NCBI GenBank assembly: GCA_004331795.1
Contig: SJSR01000002.1
Location: 620,001 to 684,000 of the forward strand
Length of the DNA: 64,000 nucleotides
Origin: Erythrobacteraceae bacterium CFH 75059
Lineage (GTDB): Bacteria; Pseudomonadota; Alphaproteobacteria; Sphingomonadales; Sphingomonadaceae
Direction of reading: 5' to 3'
The notes below the pieces were generated by a model that ran no database searches, was not told the DNA's origin, and saw nothing but the letters and a program-made list of their open reading frames with translations. Made by a program: the position numbers and the translations under genes. Positions 18,214-27,453 of this stretch are shown in pieces (within the stretch, counting starts at the first letter, position 1; every line of letters starts with the position of its first letter).

Positions 18214-19265
18214 GAACCCGCTCCGAAATGTCCGGTCGCCATGAGCCAGCCGGAGTTGATAACGATGAAGAACAGCGACAGAGGCAGGAACACCTTCCAG
18301 CCCAGACGCATCAGCTGGTCGTAGCGGAACCGCGGAACCGTGGCCTTGATGAGGCTGAAGACGAAGAAGAAGAAAAAGATCTTGGCGAACAGCCAGATCC
18401 ATCCGGGGACGAGGTAGAGCGGCGCCCAGTCCACCGGCGGCAGCCACCCGCCGAAGAACAGGATCGCCAGCAACGCGCACATGAGGAGCACGTTGGCATA
18501 CTCGCCCAGCCAGAACAGGGCGAAGCTCATGGAGCTGTATTCGGTCTGGTAGCCGGCGACCAATTCGCTCTCCGCTTCCGTGAGGTCGAAAGGCGCCCGC
18601 GCCGTTTCCGCCAGAGCGGAGATCAGGAACATCACAAAGAGGGGAAACAGCAGCGGATTGACGACAAAGGCGTTGATGACGCCAAGGCCGTGCCCCTGCT
18701 GCGCGGCGATGATGCCGTTCATGTTGAACGTCCCTGCCCACAGGATGACGCACACGATGATGAAGCCGATCGACACCTCGTAGCTGATCATCTGCGCGGC
18801 GGCCCGCAGAGCCGAGAAGAACGGGTATTTTGAGTTCGACGCCCAGCCCGCGATCACCACGCCGTAGACGCCGAGCGACGACACCGCGAGGATGTAGAGC
18901 AGACCGACATTGATGTCGGCCAGAACCGCCTCGGGTCCGAACGGCACCACCGCCCAGCCGAGCAACGCGACGGTGAAGGTGATGATCGGGGCGATGAGAA
19001 ATAGGCCGCGGTTGGCGGCGCTGGGGACGATGGTCTCCTGAAGGAAAACCTTGAGCCCGTCGGCAAAGCTCTGCAGCAGCCCGAACGGCCCCACCACATT
19101 CGGTCCGCGCCGCAGCGCGACGGCCGCCCAGACCTTGCGGTCGACATAGATGACCATCGCCACCGCCAGCATGAGCGGAAGGGCGATCAGCAGAATACCC
19201 AGAACGGTCGCCAGGAACCACGCGGCACCGTAGGCCATGCCCAAACTGACGAAGAACTCAGTCAC
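18210..19265 (-). CDS. nuoH: NADH-quinone oxidoreductase subunit H
   Basis: 351 aa, about eight membrane helices; forms part of the quinone chamber. Conserved parts: [41 protein letters not shown] and [22 protein letters not shown] codons at 19271 and 19265 are both possible. I chose 19265 (MTEFF) because the AAGG upstream is then about 9 nt away instead of 3. There is an 84-bp gap to nuoG. Confidence 0.97.
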   Translation of the reverse strand: MTEFFVSLGMAYGAAWFLATVLGILLIALPLMLAVAMVIYVDRKVWAAVALRRGPNVVGPFGLLQSFADGLKVFLQETIVPSAANRGLFLIAPIITFTVALLGWAVVPFGPEAVLADINVGLLYILAVSSLGVYGVVIAGWASNSKYPFFSALRAAAQMISYEVSIGFIIVCVILWAGTFNMNGIIAAQQGHGLGVINAFVVNPLLFPLFVMFLISALAETARAPFDLTEAESELVAGYQTEYSSMSFALFWLGEYANVLLMCALLAILFFGGWLPPVDWAPLYLVPGWIWLFAKIFFFFFVFSLIKATVPRFRYDQLMRLGWKVFLPLSLFFIVINSGWLMATGHFGAGS

Positions 19266-19349
19266 GATCACCCGCCTTCATTATGCCGCGCCCACGGCTG
19301 ACGCGCCCGCGCTCCGTGAACGCGAGGCCGAAACCCTGCCGCTCTCCGC

Positions 19350-21356
19350 TCACTCGGCAGCCTCCAGCATGTCTGCGTTGCCGAGCAATTCCGCCGAGCA
19401 CCGCTGCATCGTCGGGCTGGCACGGCAGATCGCGTTGGTGAGGTAGAAATCGGCGATGGGATAGGAGATGACGCCGGCTGCGCGCGCGCTGCCGTCCCCG
19501 CGCGGCAGTTCGCCCAGATCGATCAGACCGGGCGACGACAGAGCCGGCACTTCGGCAATCATCGCCTCCCTCAGTTCGGCAAAGCTGTCGAAGCCGACGT
19601 CGACGCCAAGCACATCCGCAAGCGCGCGCATTATCGTCCAGTCGGCACGTGCGTCACCGGGAGGGAACACGGCCGCCTCGGCAGTCTGCACCCGCCCTTC
19701 CGTGTTGACGAACGTGCCGTCCTTCTCCGCATAGGAGGCCGCCGGAAGGATGATGTCGGCGGCGTGCGCGCCCCGATCTCCGTGATGGCCGACATACACC
19801 TTGAGGCTCCCGGCAAAGGGCTTGTAATCCATCTCGTCGGCGCCAAGCGAAAGCAGCACCCGCGGCCGTTCCTCGGCCACGGCGCGGATCCCCCCGGCCT
19901 GCGCGAAGCCGAGCAGCAGTCCGCCCATCCGGCTCGCGGCCATGTGCAGGACGTTGAAGCCGTTCCAGCCGTCCCGCACGAGGGTCCAGTCCTGTGCCAG
20001 CGCCAGAGCCGGGTGCAGAGCTCCCTTCGCCAGCCCGGCTGCCCCGACGATGATTGCCGGCCGCTGCGCCGCGGTGAAGACATCGCCCACCGCGTCCGGC
20101 AGATCGTGCAGAACGGCCGCGTCCTCTCCGAGAAACTCGGCCGGGTAGGTCGTATCCCAGTGTGGCCCGATGATGAAGATGCGCGCCCCGCGCTTCCAGG
20201 CCTTGCGCAGACGGCTCTGGACCAGCGGCGCCTCCCAGCGCACGTGACTGCCGACGATGAGAATGGCGTCGGCGTGCTCGATTCCGGAAAGGCTCGAGTT
20301 GAACGCGACTGCGGCAAGGCTGGACGTGTCGTAGACAAGGCCGGTCTGCCGCCCTTCCAGCAAGTCCGACCCCAGAGCCCGTAGGAGACGGCGCGCCGCA
20401 AACATCGTCTCGCAGTCGACCAGATCGCCCGCAACGGCGGCGATGCTGCCACGCGGATCGGCCGCCGCGATGGCGGCGAACGCCTGCTCCCAGCTTGCGG
20501 GCTGAAGCCGTCCTTCCTTGCGCACCCACACCCGGTCGAGGCGGCGGTGCATCAGCCCATCGACCTGATAACGCCCCTTGTCCGACAGCCACTCCTCGTT
20601 GACCTCGTCGTTCACGCGCGGCAGCGCCCGCATGACCTCGCGCCCGCGGCTGTCGAGGCGGATGTTCGCGCCCACGGCATCCGACACGTCGATGGACAGC
20701 GTCTTGCGCAGCTCCCAGGGCCGCGCCTCGAAAGCGTAGGGCCGGCTGGTCAGGGCGCCGACGGGACACAGGTCGATGACATTGGCCGACATCTCGTGCC
20801 GGACCGCCTGTTCGAGATAGGTGGTGATCTCCATGCTCTCGCCCCGGCCCACCGCGCCGATTTCGTCCACGCCCGCGATCTCTTCGGAGAACCGCACGCA
20901 CCGTGTGCAGTGGATGCAGCGGGTCATGACCGTCTTGATCAGCGGACCCATGTACTTCTCGGACACCGCCCGCTTGTTCTCATGGTACCGCGATGCGCCG
21001 CGACCATAGAACATGGCCTGGTCCTGAAGATCGCACTCGCCTCCCTGATCGCAGATCGGGCAGTCGAGCGGATGGTTGATGAGCAGGAACTCCATCACCC
21101 CTTCGCGCGCGGTCTTCACCATCAGGCTGTCGGTGCGGATCTCCTGCCCCTCGGTCGCAGGCAGAGCGCAGCTGGCCTGCGGCTTGGGCGGACCCGGCTT
21201 CACCTCGACGAGGCACATCCGGCAATTGCCCGCGATGCTCAGCCGCTCGTGATAGCAAAAGCGGGGGATCTCCTTGCCGGCAAGTTCACACGCTTGCAGC
21301 ACGGTGGCGCCATCGGGCACGTCGACCTGCTGGCCGTCTACGGTGACTGTTGGCAT
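19350..21356 (-). CDS. nuoG: NADH-quinone oxidoreductase subunit G
   Basis: 668 aa iron-sulfur subunit. The N-terminal [2Fe-2S] domain shows FCYHERLSIAGNCRMCLVEV with a later Cys in QASCALPAT. A His/Cys [4Fe-4S] site lies in NHPLDCPICDQGGECDLQDQ, and another cluster in RCIHCTRCVRFSEEIAG. The C-terminal 400 residues are a molybdopterin-oxidoreductase-like fold without metal function. The start is the ATG at 21356 (MPTVTVDGQQVDVPDG), 1 nt after the stop of the inserted exported-protein gene. Confidence 0.98.
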   Translation of the reverse strand: MPTVTVDGQQVDVPDGATVLQACELAGKEIPRFCYHERLSIAGNCRMCLVEVKPGPPKPQASCALPATEGQEIRTDSLMVKTAREGVMEFLLINHPLDCPICDQGGECDLQDQAMFYGRGASRYHENKRAVSEKYMGPLIKTVMTRCIHCTRCVRFSEEIAGVDEIGAVGRGESMEITTYLEQAVRHEMSANVIDLCPVGALTSRPYAFEARPWELRKTLSIDVSDAVGANIRLDSRGREVMRALPRVNDEVNEEWLSDKGRYQVDGLMHRRLDRVWVRKEGRLQPASWEQAFAAIAAADPRGSIAAVAGDLVDCETMFAARRLLRALGSDLLEGRQTGLVYDTSSLAAVAFNSSLSGIEHADAILIVGSHVRWEAPLVQSRLRKAWKRGARIFIIGPHWDTTYPAEFLGEDAAVLHDLPDAVGDVFTAAQRPAIIVGAAGLAKGALHPALALAQDWTLVRDGWNGFNVLHMAASRMGGLLLGFAQAGGIRAVAEERPRVLLSLGADEMDYKPFAGSLKVYVGHHGDRGAHAADIILPAASYAEKDGTFVNTEGRVQTAEAAVFPPGDARADWTIMRALADVLGVDVGFDSFAELREAMIAEVPALSSPGLIDLGELPRGDGSARAAGVISYPIADFYLTNAICRASPTMQRCSAELLGNADMLEAAE

Positions 21357-21357
21357 G

Positions 21358-21978
21358 TCAGCTTTCCTGCGCCTGCAGAAGGCGGAAAGACGCGGTTGCG
21401 AGCATCGAGCGCATGCCCATAGCCGACGCCTCCACGGGCCGCCCACCTTGGCGCGCGCAGATGTCGAAAACCGGCTTCACGTCGGCAAGCGCATGGACTT
21501 CTTCCGGTGAGTTGATCGGCGTTTCAAAGAGCGCGGCGACGACGTGCGGAGCGCCCCGTACGGCGCACATGGCGACGGCATCGGTGTACGAATAGGTTGC
21601 GGGCGCCTTGCCGGCGACGGCGCGCGACAGCCGCAGCACCAGCGGATCGGGATGCGTCTCCAGCAGACGCTCGGCCAGGCCACCGGCGAAGGGCAGTCCG
21701 CCAAGCTCAATGCGGCGATATTTCGCTGGCATGGCGTTGAAGCAACGCCCGGACCCGCGGGTTTGGGCCAACTTCGTCATTTCGCGTTGATATTCGGCCG
21801 ACGTGAAATCCCGCGCCAGTGTCCGGGCTACGCTCTCCCGGTTCTCGTCGGCAATGCAGGCGGTCCATGCCTCGATCGCGGCGCGCTGTTTCGCGACATC
21901 CAATTCCTTTCGGGGCATCTGAGCGGACAGTCCACTCGCCGCCAGTACCGACAGCGCCAGGCAAATTGCAAATCTCAT
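21358..21978 (-). CDS. Exported Cys-containing hypothetical protein inserted between nuoF and nuoG
   Basis: 206 aa with a Sec signal peptide ([19 protein letters not shown], cleavage expected after residue 19). The mature part is soluble, helical and has four Cys (about residues 41 and 79, then in VAMCAVRG and FDICARQGG), enough for two disulfides in the periplasm. I recognise no domain. The ATG at 21978 overlaps the nuoF stop by 4 nt (ATGA), and the stop is 1 nt from the nuoG start, so it must be translated with complex I. It is not a standard Nuo subunit. A lineage-specific assembly factor or an unrelated passenger are both possible. Confidence 0.8.
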   Translation of the reverse strand: MRFAICLALSVLAASGLSAQMPRKELDVAKQRAAIEAWTACIADENRESVARTLARDFTSAEYQREMTKLAQTRGSGRCFNAMPAKYRRIELGGLPFAGGLAERLLETHPDPLVLRLSRAVAGKAPATYSYTDAVAMCAVRGAPHVVAALFETPINSPEEVHALADVKPVFDICARQGGRPVEASAMGMRSMLATASFRLLQAQES

Positions 21979-23267
21979 TCCGCCGCCTCCGCATAGGTGC
22001 GTTGCCGCTCGACGATACGCCGCTCGAGTTCCGGGCGGAAGTGGCGGATCAGCCCCTGGATCGGCCATGCGGCCGCATCGCCCAGCGCGCAGATCGTGTG
22101 GCCTTCGACCTGCTTCGTGACCTGTTGCAGCATGTCGATCTCGTCGATGGCCGCATCGCCTTCGCGCAGCCGCTCCATCACCCGCCACATCCACCCGGTG
22201 CCTTCGCGGCAGGGGGTGCACTGGCCGCAGGACTCGTGCTTGTAGAAATAGGACAGGCGGGCGATTGCGCGCACGATGTCGGTCGACTTGTCCATGACGA
22301 TGATGCCGGCCGTGCCCAGCCCGGAGCCAAGCTCCTTCATGCCGTCGAAGTCCATCGGCGCGTCGATGATCTGCTCGGCGGGCACCAGTGGGACCGACGA
22401 CCCGCCGGGGATCACCGCCAGCAGATTGTTCCAGCCGCCGCGGATGCCGCCGCAATGCTTCTCGATCAGCTCGCGGAACGGGATGCTCATCGCCTCCTCC
22501 ACGACGCAGGGCCGCTCGACATGGCCGCTGATCTGGAACAGCTTCGTGCCCTTATTGTTATCGCGCCCGAACGAGGCGAACCAAGCCGCGCCGCGCCGCA
22601 GGATGGTCGGGGCGACCGCGATGCTTTCCACGTTGTTGACGGTCGTGGGGCAACCATAAAGCCCGGCGCCGGCCGGGAAAGGCGGCTTGAGGCGCGGCTG
22701 GCCCTTCTTCCCCTCAAGGCTTTCGATCATGGCGGTTTCTTCGCCGCAGATGTAGGCGCCCCCGCCGCGGTGCATGAAGATGTCGAAGGCGTAGTCCGAT
22801 CCGCAGGCATCCTTGCCGATCAGCCCGGCGGCGTAGGCCTCGTCGATGGCGGCCTGCAGGGTTTCGGCTTCCCGGATGTACTCGCCGCGGATGTAGATGT
22901 AGGCTGCTCGCGCACGCATGGCGAAGCCGGCGACAAGCGCGCCTTCCAGCAGCTTGTGCGGGTCGTGCCGGATGATCTCCCGGTCCTTGCAACTTCCCGG
23001 CTCGGACTCGTCGGCGTTGACGACGAGAAAGCTGGGCCGCCCGTCTTTCGACTCCTTGGGCATAAACGACCACTTCATCCCGGTCGGAAACCCGGCCCCG
23101 CCCCGCCCCCGCAGACCGCTGGCCTTGATCTCGTCGATGATCGCGTCCGGCCCGCGGGCGAGCAGCGCCTTGGTGTCGTCCCAGTCGCCCCGCATCCTCG
23201 CGGCGGGAAGGCGCCAGTCCTGGTAGCCGTAGAGATTGGTGAAGATGCGGTCCTTGTCGTGGAGCAT
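21975..23267 (-). CDS. nuoF: NADH-quinone oxidoreductase subunit F
   Basis: 430 aa, the NADH- and FMN-binding subunit of the peripheral arm. Motifs: [18 protein letters not shown] and [17 protein letters not shown] for NADH/FMN, then the [4Fe-4S] site [15 protein letters not shown] with a distal Cys in HTICALGD. The correct start is the ATG at 23267 ([14 protein letters not shown]), which overlaps the stop of the preceding microprotein as TGATG. Confidence 0.98.
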   Translation of the reverse strand: MLHDKDRIFTNLYGYQDWRLPAARMRGDWDDTKALLARGPDAIIDEIKASGLRGRGGAGFPTGMKWSFMPKESKDGRPSFLVVNADESEPGSCKDREIIRHDPHKLLEGALVAGFAMRARAAYIYIRGEYIREAETLQAAIDEAYAAGLIGKDACGSDYAFDIFMHRGGGAYICGEETAMIESLEGKKGQPRLKPPFPAGAGLYGCPTTVNNVESIAVAPTILRRGAAWFASFGRDNNKGTKLFQISGHVERPCVVEEAMSIPFRELIEKHCGGIRGGWNNLLAVIPGGSSVPLVPAEQIIDAPMDFDGMKELGSGLGTAGIIVMDKSTDIVRAIARLSYFYKHESCGQCTPCREGTGWMWRVMERLREGDAAIDEIDMLQQVTKQVEGHTICALGDAAAWPIQGLIRHFRPELERRIVERQRTYAEAAE

Positions 23268-23410
23268 CACAGCATCCTTCCGAACACGACAAGGGCGGCC
23301 AGAGCCAGGATCGCGACGAGAGCGACCGTCTTTGCAACGCCCTTGAACAGCTTCCACGCGATCACCACCGCGATCAGCGCCACCACGAGCAGGAGGACGG
23401 ATGCGTCCAT
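23267..23410 (-). CDS. 47-residue membrane microprotein between nuoE and nuoF
   Basis: A short frame beginning with ATG at 23410 encodes [20 protein letters not shown], then LFKGVAKT and a second hydrophobic run ending in VVFGRML. It therefore has two hydrophobic segments separated by a basic linker, a hairpin-type inner membrane protein. Both ends are locked into the operon: its ATG overlaps the nuoE stop (TGATG) and its stop overlaps the nuoF start (TGATG). Perfect coupling on both sides supports real translation. No known homologue comes to mind. Confidence 0.75.
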   Translation of the reverse strand: MDASVLLLVVALIAVVIAWKLFKGVAKTVALVAILALAALVVFGRML

Positions 23411-24078
23411 CACCACTCGCTCCGGTAGTCGTGGTTGGCATCGACCATCGCAGTCAGCGTCGTGGGACCGCCAGCTGGCTCGCTGGTGTGACGTCCGGGT
23501 TCCTGCGTGCCGGTTTTCGGCCTCTGTCCGGCGGCAAGCGCGTCAAGGATGGCGTCGAGCCGCTCTGGAGTCAGATCCTCGTAGTTGTCGTCATCGATCT
23601 GCGCCATGGGTGCGGTGGCGCAGTTGCCCATGCACTCGACCTCGGTGAGCGACCAGAGCCCGTCCGCGGACACCTGCCCTTTCTTCATCCCGCGCCTGTA
23701 GCAGGTCTCGAACAGGGCGTCCGAGCCGCGCAGCATGCACGGCGTCGTGCCGCACACCTGGACGTGATGGCGCCCCATGGGCTGAAGGTTGTACATGAAA
23801 TAGAAGGTCGCGACCTCGAGCGCGCGCACCACCGGCATGTCGAGATAGCGGGCCACGTATTCGATCACCGGCAACGGGAGCCAGCCGGCTGTGCCCAGTT
23901 CCTCCCCGACCTGACGCTGGGCGATGAAGAGCAGCGGCATGATGGCCGACCGCTGCCGCCCTTGCGGATAGCGGGCGATGGCGCGGTCGGCTTCGGCCTT
24001 GTTGGCAGGCGTGAACGCGAACCCGCCCCAGCGCTGGCGCAGTTCGGGAGTGTCGGGTGCCGGGGAACGATCAGCCAC
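23410..24078 (-). CDS. nuoE: NADH-quinone oxidoreductase subunit E
   Basis: 222 aa thioredoxin-like subunit holding [2Fe-2S] cluster N1a: CGTTPC and CMGNCATAP supply the four Cys. The core contains [18 protein letters not shown] and [15 protein letters not shown] chose the GTG at 24078 ([20 protein letters not shown]), preceded by GGAGG at 7 nt and overlapping the upstream microprotein stop by 8 nt. A hydrophilic C-terminal tail of about 50 residues ([20 protein letters not shown]) follows the core. Confidence 0.96.
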   Translation of the reverse strand: MADRSPAPDTPELRQRWGGFAFTPANKAEADRAIARYPQGRQRSAIMPLLFIAQRQVGEELGTAGWLPLPVIEYVARYLDMPVVRALEVATFYFMYNLQPMGRHHVQVCGTTPCMLRGSDALFETCYRRGMKKGQVSADGLWSLTEVECMGNCATAPMAQIDDDNYEDLTPERLDAILDALAAGQRPKTGTQEPGRHTSEPAGGPTTLTAMVDANHDYRSEW

Positions 24079-24253
24079 GCGCGAGCCTCCGCTCAAGATG
24101 GCGTCCCGCGTAGAAGCCGAGCAGCGCCGCAACAGCAGTGGACAGGACGTCCTTCACCGTGGCCTCGCCATGGAACACGGCCAGATAGGCGGCGATGCCG
24201 GACGCAAACAGCGCAAAGGCGCCGAGCACGATCAAACCCTCTCTCAGGATCAC
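24071..24253 (-). CDS. 60-residue membrane microprotein between nuoD and nuoE
   Basis: Starts with GTG at 24253, overlapping the nuoD stop by 4 nt (GTGA), and ends within the nuoE start (8-nt overlap). The product begins [20 protein letters not shown], has a hydrophobic stretch to about residue 28, then a second moderately hydrophobic part ([15 protein letters not shown]) and the basic end [10 protein letters not shown]. It looks like a one- or two-span inner membrane protein. Coupling at both ends argues that it is a true gene. Function unknown. Confidence 0.7.
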   Translation of the reverse strand: MILREGLIVLGAFALFASGIAAYLAVFHGEATVKDVLSTAVAALLGFYAGRHLERRLARG

Positions 24254-25464
24254 CGGTCGCACTCCCCGAACACCACGTCGATCGCCCCGAGGATCGCCGT
24301 GGCATCGGCCAGCATGTGCCCGCGGCACATGAAGTCCATCGCCTGAAGATGGCTGAAGGCGGTCGGCCTGATCTTGCAGCGATACGGCTTGTTGCTCCCG
24401 TCACTCACGAGATAGACGCCGAACTCGCCCTTGGGACTTTCCGTCGCGACGTAGACTTCGCCGGCTGGCACATGGAACCCTTCGGTGTAGAGCTTGAAGT
24501 GGTGGATCAGCGCCTCCATCGACTGCTTCATCTCGCCGCGCCGGGGCGGCACCACCTTGCGGTCTTCGCTGGCAACCGGTCCCGCCGGCATTTCCGCCAG
24601 ACACTGCTTGATGATGCGCGCACTCTCGTACACTTCCTTCACCCGCACCATGAAGCGGTCGTAGCAGTCCGAGTTGGTGCCGACCGGCACGTCGAACTCC
24701 ATCCGGTCATACACGTCGTAGGGCTGGCTCTTGCGCAGATCCCACGGAATGCCCGCGGCCCGGATCATCGGCCCGGAAAAGCCCCAGGCGAGCGCATCGT
24801 CCTTGCTGACCTTCGCGATGTCGACATTGCGCTGCTTGAAGATGCGGTTGTCCATGACGAGACTCATCGCATCCCCGAACAGCTGCGGCAGCCGCGTCTC
24901 GACCCACTCCCCGATGTCGACGAGCAGCTTTTCCGGCACGTCCTGATGCACGCCGCCCGGCCGGAAATAGGCCGCGTGCATCCGCGCTCCGCTGGCGCGC
25001 TCGTAGAAGTTCATGGTGTCTTCGCGCAGCTCGAACACCCACAGGTTCGGCGTCATCGCCCCGACGTCCATGACGTGACTGCCGATGTTGAGCATGTGGT
25101 TCATGATGCGCGTCAGTTCGGCGAACAGCACCCGCAGATACTGTGCGCGGAGCGGCACTTCGATGTTCAGCAGCTTCTCGATGGCCAGCACCCAGCTGTG
25201 CTCCATGCACATCGGGCTGCAGTAGTCGAGACGGTCGAAATAGGGCAGCGCCTGCAGATAGGTCTTCGTCTCGATGAGCTTTTCGGTTCCTCGATGGAGC
25301 AGGCCGACATGCGGATCGACACGTTCGATCACTTCGCCATCCAGCTCCATCACCAGCCGCAGCACGCCATGGGCTGCGGGGTGCTGCGGCCCGAAATTGA
25401 TGGTGTAGTTGTTGATGACGCCATCGCCCGTCGTGGGCGACTGCTCCGCCTGCAGCCCGCTCAT
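24250..25464 (-). CDS. nuoD: NADH-quinone oxidoreductase subunit D
   Basis: 404 aa, the 49-kDa-type subunit lining the quinone site and related to [NiFe] hydrogenase large subunits. Signatures are [20 protein letters not shown] (the quinone-binding His lies here), [15 protein letters not shown] and [11 protein letters not shown]. The C-terminus has the expected [17 protein letters not shown]-like segment ([17 protein letters not shown]). The ATG at 25464 directly follows the nuoC stop (TAGATG). Confidence 0.98.
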   Translation of the reverse strand: MSGLQAEQSPTTGDGVINNYTINFGPQHPAAHGVLRLVMELDGEVIERVDPHVGLLHRGTEKLIETKTYLQALPYFDRLDYCSPMCMEHSWVLAIEKLLNIEVPLRAQYLRVLFAELTRIMNHMLNIGSHVMDVGAMTPNLWVFELREDTMNFYERASGARMHAAYFRPGGVHQDVPEKLLVDIGEWVETRLPQLFGDAMSLVMDNRIFKQRNVDIAKVSKDDALAWGFSGPMIRAAGIPWDLRKSQPYDVYDRMEFDVPVGTNSDCYDRFMVRVKEVYESARIIKQCLAEMPAGPVASEDRKVVPPRRGEMKQSMEALIHHFKLYTEGFHVPAGEVYVATESPKGEFGVYLVSDGSNKPYRCKIRPTAFSHLQAMDFMCRGHMLADATAILGAIDVVFGECDR

Positions 25465-26382
25465 CTACGCGCCCTCGCCCTGTTCCTTGCCGTGCGCTCC
25501 CGACACATCCGGCTTCGTGGCCGGAGCGGTTCCGGCGGTGCTGCCCGCGCGAGCGGGACGCGACGGCCTGTCTTCGGTCGGATCGGGCGACGACGGCTCG
25601 TCGACCTTGGTTTCAGTGGGAACGGGCTGCCCGCTCCCCAGCGTGCTGCTCGAAGGTGCGAACCCTGCGGGTGCGACCGGCTCGGCGGCCTTGCTGTCGG
25701 CCTGACGGCCGGCGCCGGTCTGTCCGGCCTGTTCGGTGGTCTTGGGCTCTGCGACCGGCGGGTGGGTCGCCTTCTCGTCACCGGGCAGCGGATAGTCCGC
25801 GCCTTCCCACGGCGACAGGAAGTCGAACGTGCGCAGGTCCTGAGTCAGGCGGACAGGCTCATAGACAACCCGCTTCTCGTCCTCGGAGTAGCGCAGCTCG
25901 ATGTAGCCGGTCAGCGGGAAATCCTTGCGAAACGGATGCCCTTCGAAGCCGTAGTCGGTCAGGATGCGGCGAAGATCCGGATTGCCGGCGAACACGACCC
26001 CGAAAAGGTCGAAGACCTCGCGCTCGAGCCAGCCGGCATTCGGCCACAGGGTCGTGACGGTGGGAACCGGCGTGACCTCGTCCGTGCGCAGCTTCACCAG
26101 CACCCGCTGGTTGCGCGTGACGGAGAGGAGCATGTAGACGACCTCGAACCGTTCGCGGCGCGAGGGGAAGTCGACTCCGGCGATCTCCATGAGCTGCTGG
26201 AACTCGTGCCGGTCGCGCAGCACCCTCAGCACGTCGGCGATGCTCTCGCGCCGCACCTCCAGCACCATCTCGCCATGCGCGAACCGGGTCGAGAGCACGT
26301 GCGCCGCCACGCTGTCGGCAAGTTCGGCCAGAGCCTCGGCCGAAGTCCGGACCCGGGGGGCGGAATGCAGCACCGCGCTCAT
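25465..26382 (-). CDS. nuoC: NADH-quinone oxidoreductase subunit C with long low-complexity tail
   Basis: 305 aa. Residues 1-200 are the normal 30-kDa subunit: [57 protein letters not shown] and the usual end FDFLSPWEG. Residues 201-305 (25465-25782) are a Pro/Thr/Ala/Gly/Glu-rich extension with no fold evident, for example [20 protein letters not shown]. The frame is open and the stop abuts nuoD, so the extension is genuine coding sequence. It probably forms a flexible tail on the peripheral arm. Confidence 0.95.
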   Translation of the reverse strand: MSAVLHSAPRVRTSAEALAELADSVAAHVLSTRFAHGEMVLEVRRESIADVLRVLRDRHEFQQLMEIAGVDFPSRRERFEVVYMLLSVTRNQRVLVKLRTDEVTPVPTVTTLWPNAGWLEREVFDLFGVVFAGNPDLRRILTDYGFEGHPFRKDFPLTGYIELRYSEDEKRVVYEPVRLTQDLRTFDFLSPWEGADYPLPGDEKATHPPVAEPKTTEQAGQTGAGRQADSKAAEPVAPAGFAPSSSTLGSGQPVPTETKVDEPSSPDPTEDRPSRPARAGSTAGTAPATKPDVSGAHGKEQGEGA

Positions 26383-26969
26383 CGCTCGATCGTTCCTGCG
26401 CGCCGGATCTTCCGCTGCAGCTGCATGACGCCGTACAGCAACGCTTCCGCACTCGGCGGGCAGCCGGGGACATAGATGTCGACAGGCACGATCCTGTCGC
26501 AGCCGCGCACCACCGAATAGCTGTAGTGGTAGTAGCCGCCGCCGTTCGCGCAGCTGCCCATCGAGATCACGTACTTGGGATCCGACATCTGGTCATAGAC
26601 GCGCCGAAACGCCGGAGCCATCTTGTTGCACAGCGTGCCGGCGACGATGATCACGTCCGACTGCCGCGGAGACGCGCGCGGCGCGACGCCGAACCGCTCC
26701 ATGTCGTAGCGCGGCATGTTGACGTGGATCATCTCCACGGCGCAGCAGGCGAGGCCGAAAGTCATCCACCACAGGCTCCCGGTCCGGGCCCACTGGAACA
26801 GGTCCTCCGTCGAGGTGACGAGGAATCCCTTGTTGTCGACTTCCGTGGCGAGCGCGTTGAAGTAGTCCTGATCCGGCAGGCGGACCTCCCCGCCCTGCGC
26901 GGTCGGCAGGCGTTCAGGGCTGACCCGGCCGTCGCGGCCAGCCGGACTGATTGTCGATGTCGTGTCCAT
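26379..26969 (-). CDS. nuoB: NADH-quinone oxidoreductase subunit B
   Basis: 196 aa subunit that binds cluster N2, the last iron-sulfur centre before quinone. The ligands are visible as tandem Cys in [12 protein letters not shown], then [20 protein letters not shown] and [15 protein letters not shown]. The N-terminal 35 residues are a variable hydrophilic leader. It starts with ATG 1 nt after the nuoA stop and overlaps nuoC by 4 nt. Confidence 0.98.
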   Translation of the reverse strand: MDTTSTISPAGRDGRVSPERLPTAQGGEVRLPDQDYFNALATEVDNKGFLVTSTEDLFQWARTGSLWWMTFGLACCAVEMIHVNMPRYDMERFGVAPRASPRQSDVIIVAGTLCNKMAPAFRRVYDQMSDPKYVISMGSCANGGGYYHYSYSVVRGCDRIVPVDIYVPGCPPSAEALLYGVMQLQRKIRRAGTIER

Positions 26970-26970
26970 G

Positions 26971-27381
26971 TCAGTCCCAGTCCAGTGCGCCGATCTTCCA
27001 CTCGTAAGCGAGCCCGATGGCGAGGATGCCGAGGAAGATCATCATGCCGGTCCAGCCGACCCACCCAGTCACGCCGAGGCTGACCGCCCAGGGAAACAGG
27101 AATGCCGCCTCGAGGTCAAAGATGATGAAGCTGATCGCCACGAGATAGAACTTGACGTCGAACTGGCTGCGCGCATCCTCGAACGCGGGGAAGCCGCATT
27201 CATACTCGCTCAGCTTCTCGGCGGTGGGATTGTACACCCCCGTCAGCCTCGCCGTCGCCATCGGCAGAAAGACGAACAGCGTGGAAAGGCCCAGCGCGAT
27301 CACCAGGAAGATCAGAATGGGCAGATACTGCGACAGGTCGACCACGAGCGATTCCGGTTCGGCTGGATGTGCTGCTGGCAT
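26971..27381 (-). CDS. nuoA: NADH-quinone oxidoreductase subunit A
   Basis: 136 aa, three membrane helices with the conserved loop [20 protein letters not shown], whose Cys sits near the quinone cavity, and [20 protein letters not shown]. The ATG at 27381 is used here. An in-frame GTG at 27345 (MVDLSQYLP) would give a length closer to the family norm; neither has a good ribosome site. First gene of the nuo operon; the aldehyde dehydrogenase gene ends 72 nt upstream on the same strand. Confidence 0.96.
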   Translation of the reverse strand: MPAAHPAEPESLVVDLSQYLPILIFLVIALGLSTLFVFLPMATARLTGVYNPTAEKLSEYECGFPAFEDARSQFDVKFYLVAISFIIFDLEAAFLFPWAVSLGVTGWVGWTGMMIFLGILAIGLAYEWKIGALDWD

Positions 27382-27453
27382 CTACGCCGCAGACCGACGG
27401 AGCGCAAGGCCGCTGCCAGCGCCGCCCGTTCCCCCTTTGTCCCGGCCGAACCC

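Noticed and set aside
18214-19221. Upstream half of the frame that contains nuoI
   Set aside because: It is an alternative frame of nuoH; only the segment from the ATG at 18213 matches NuoI.
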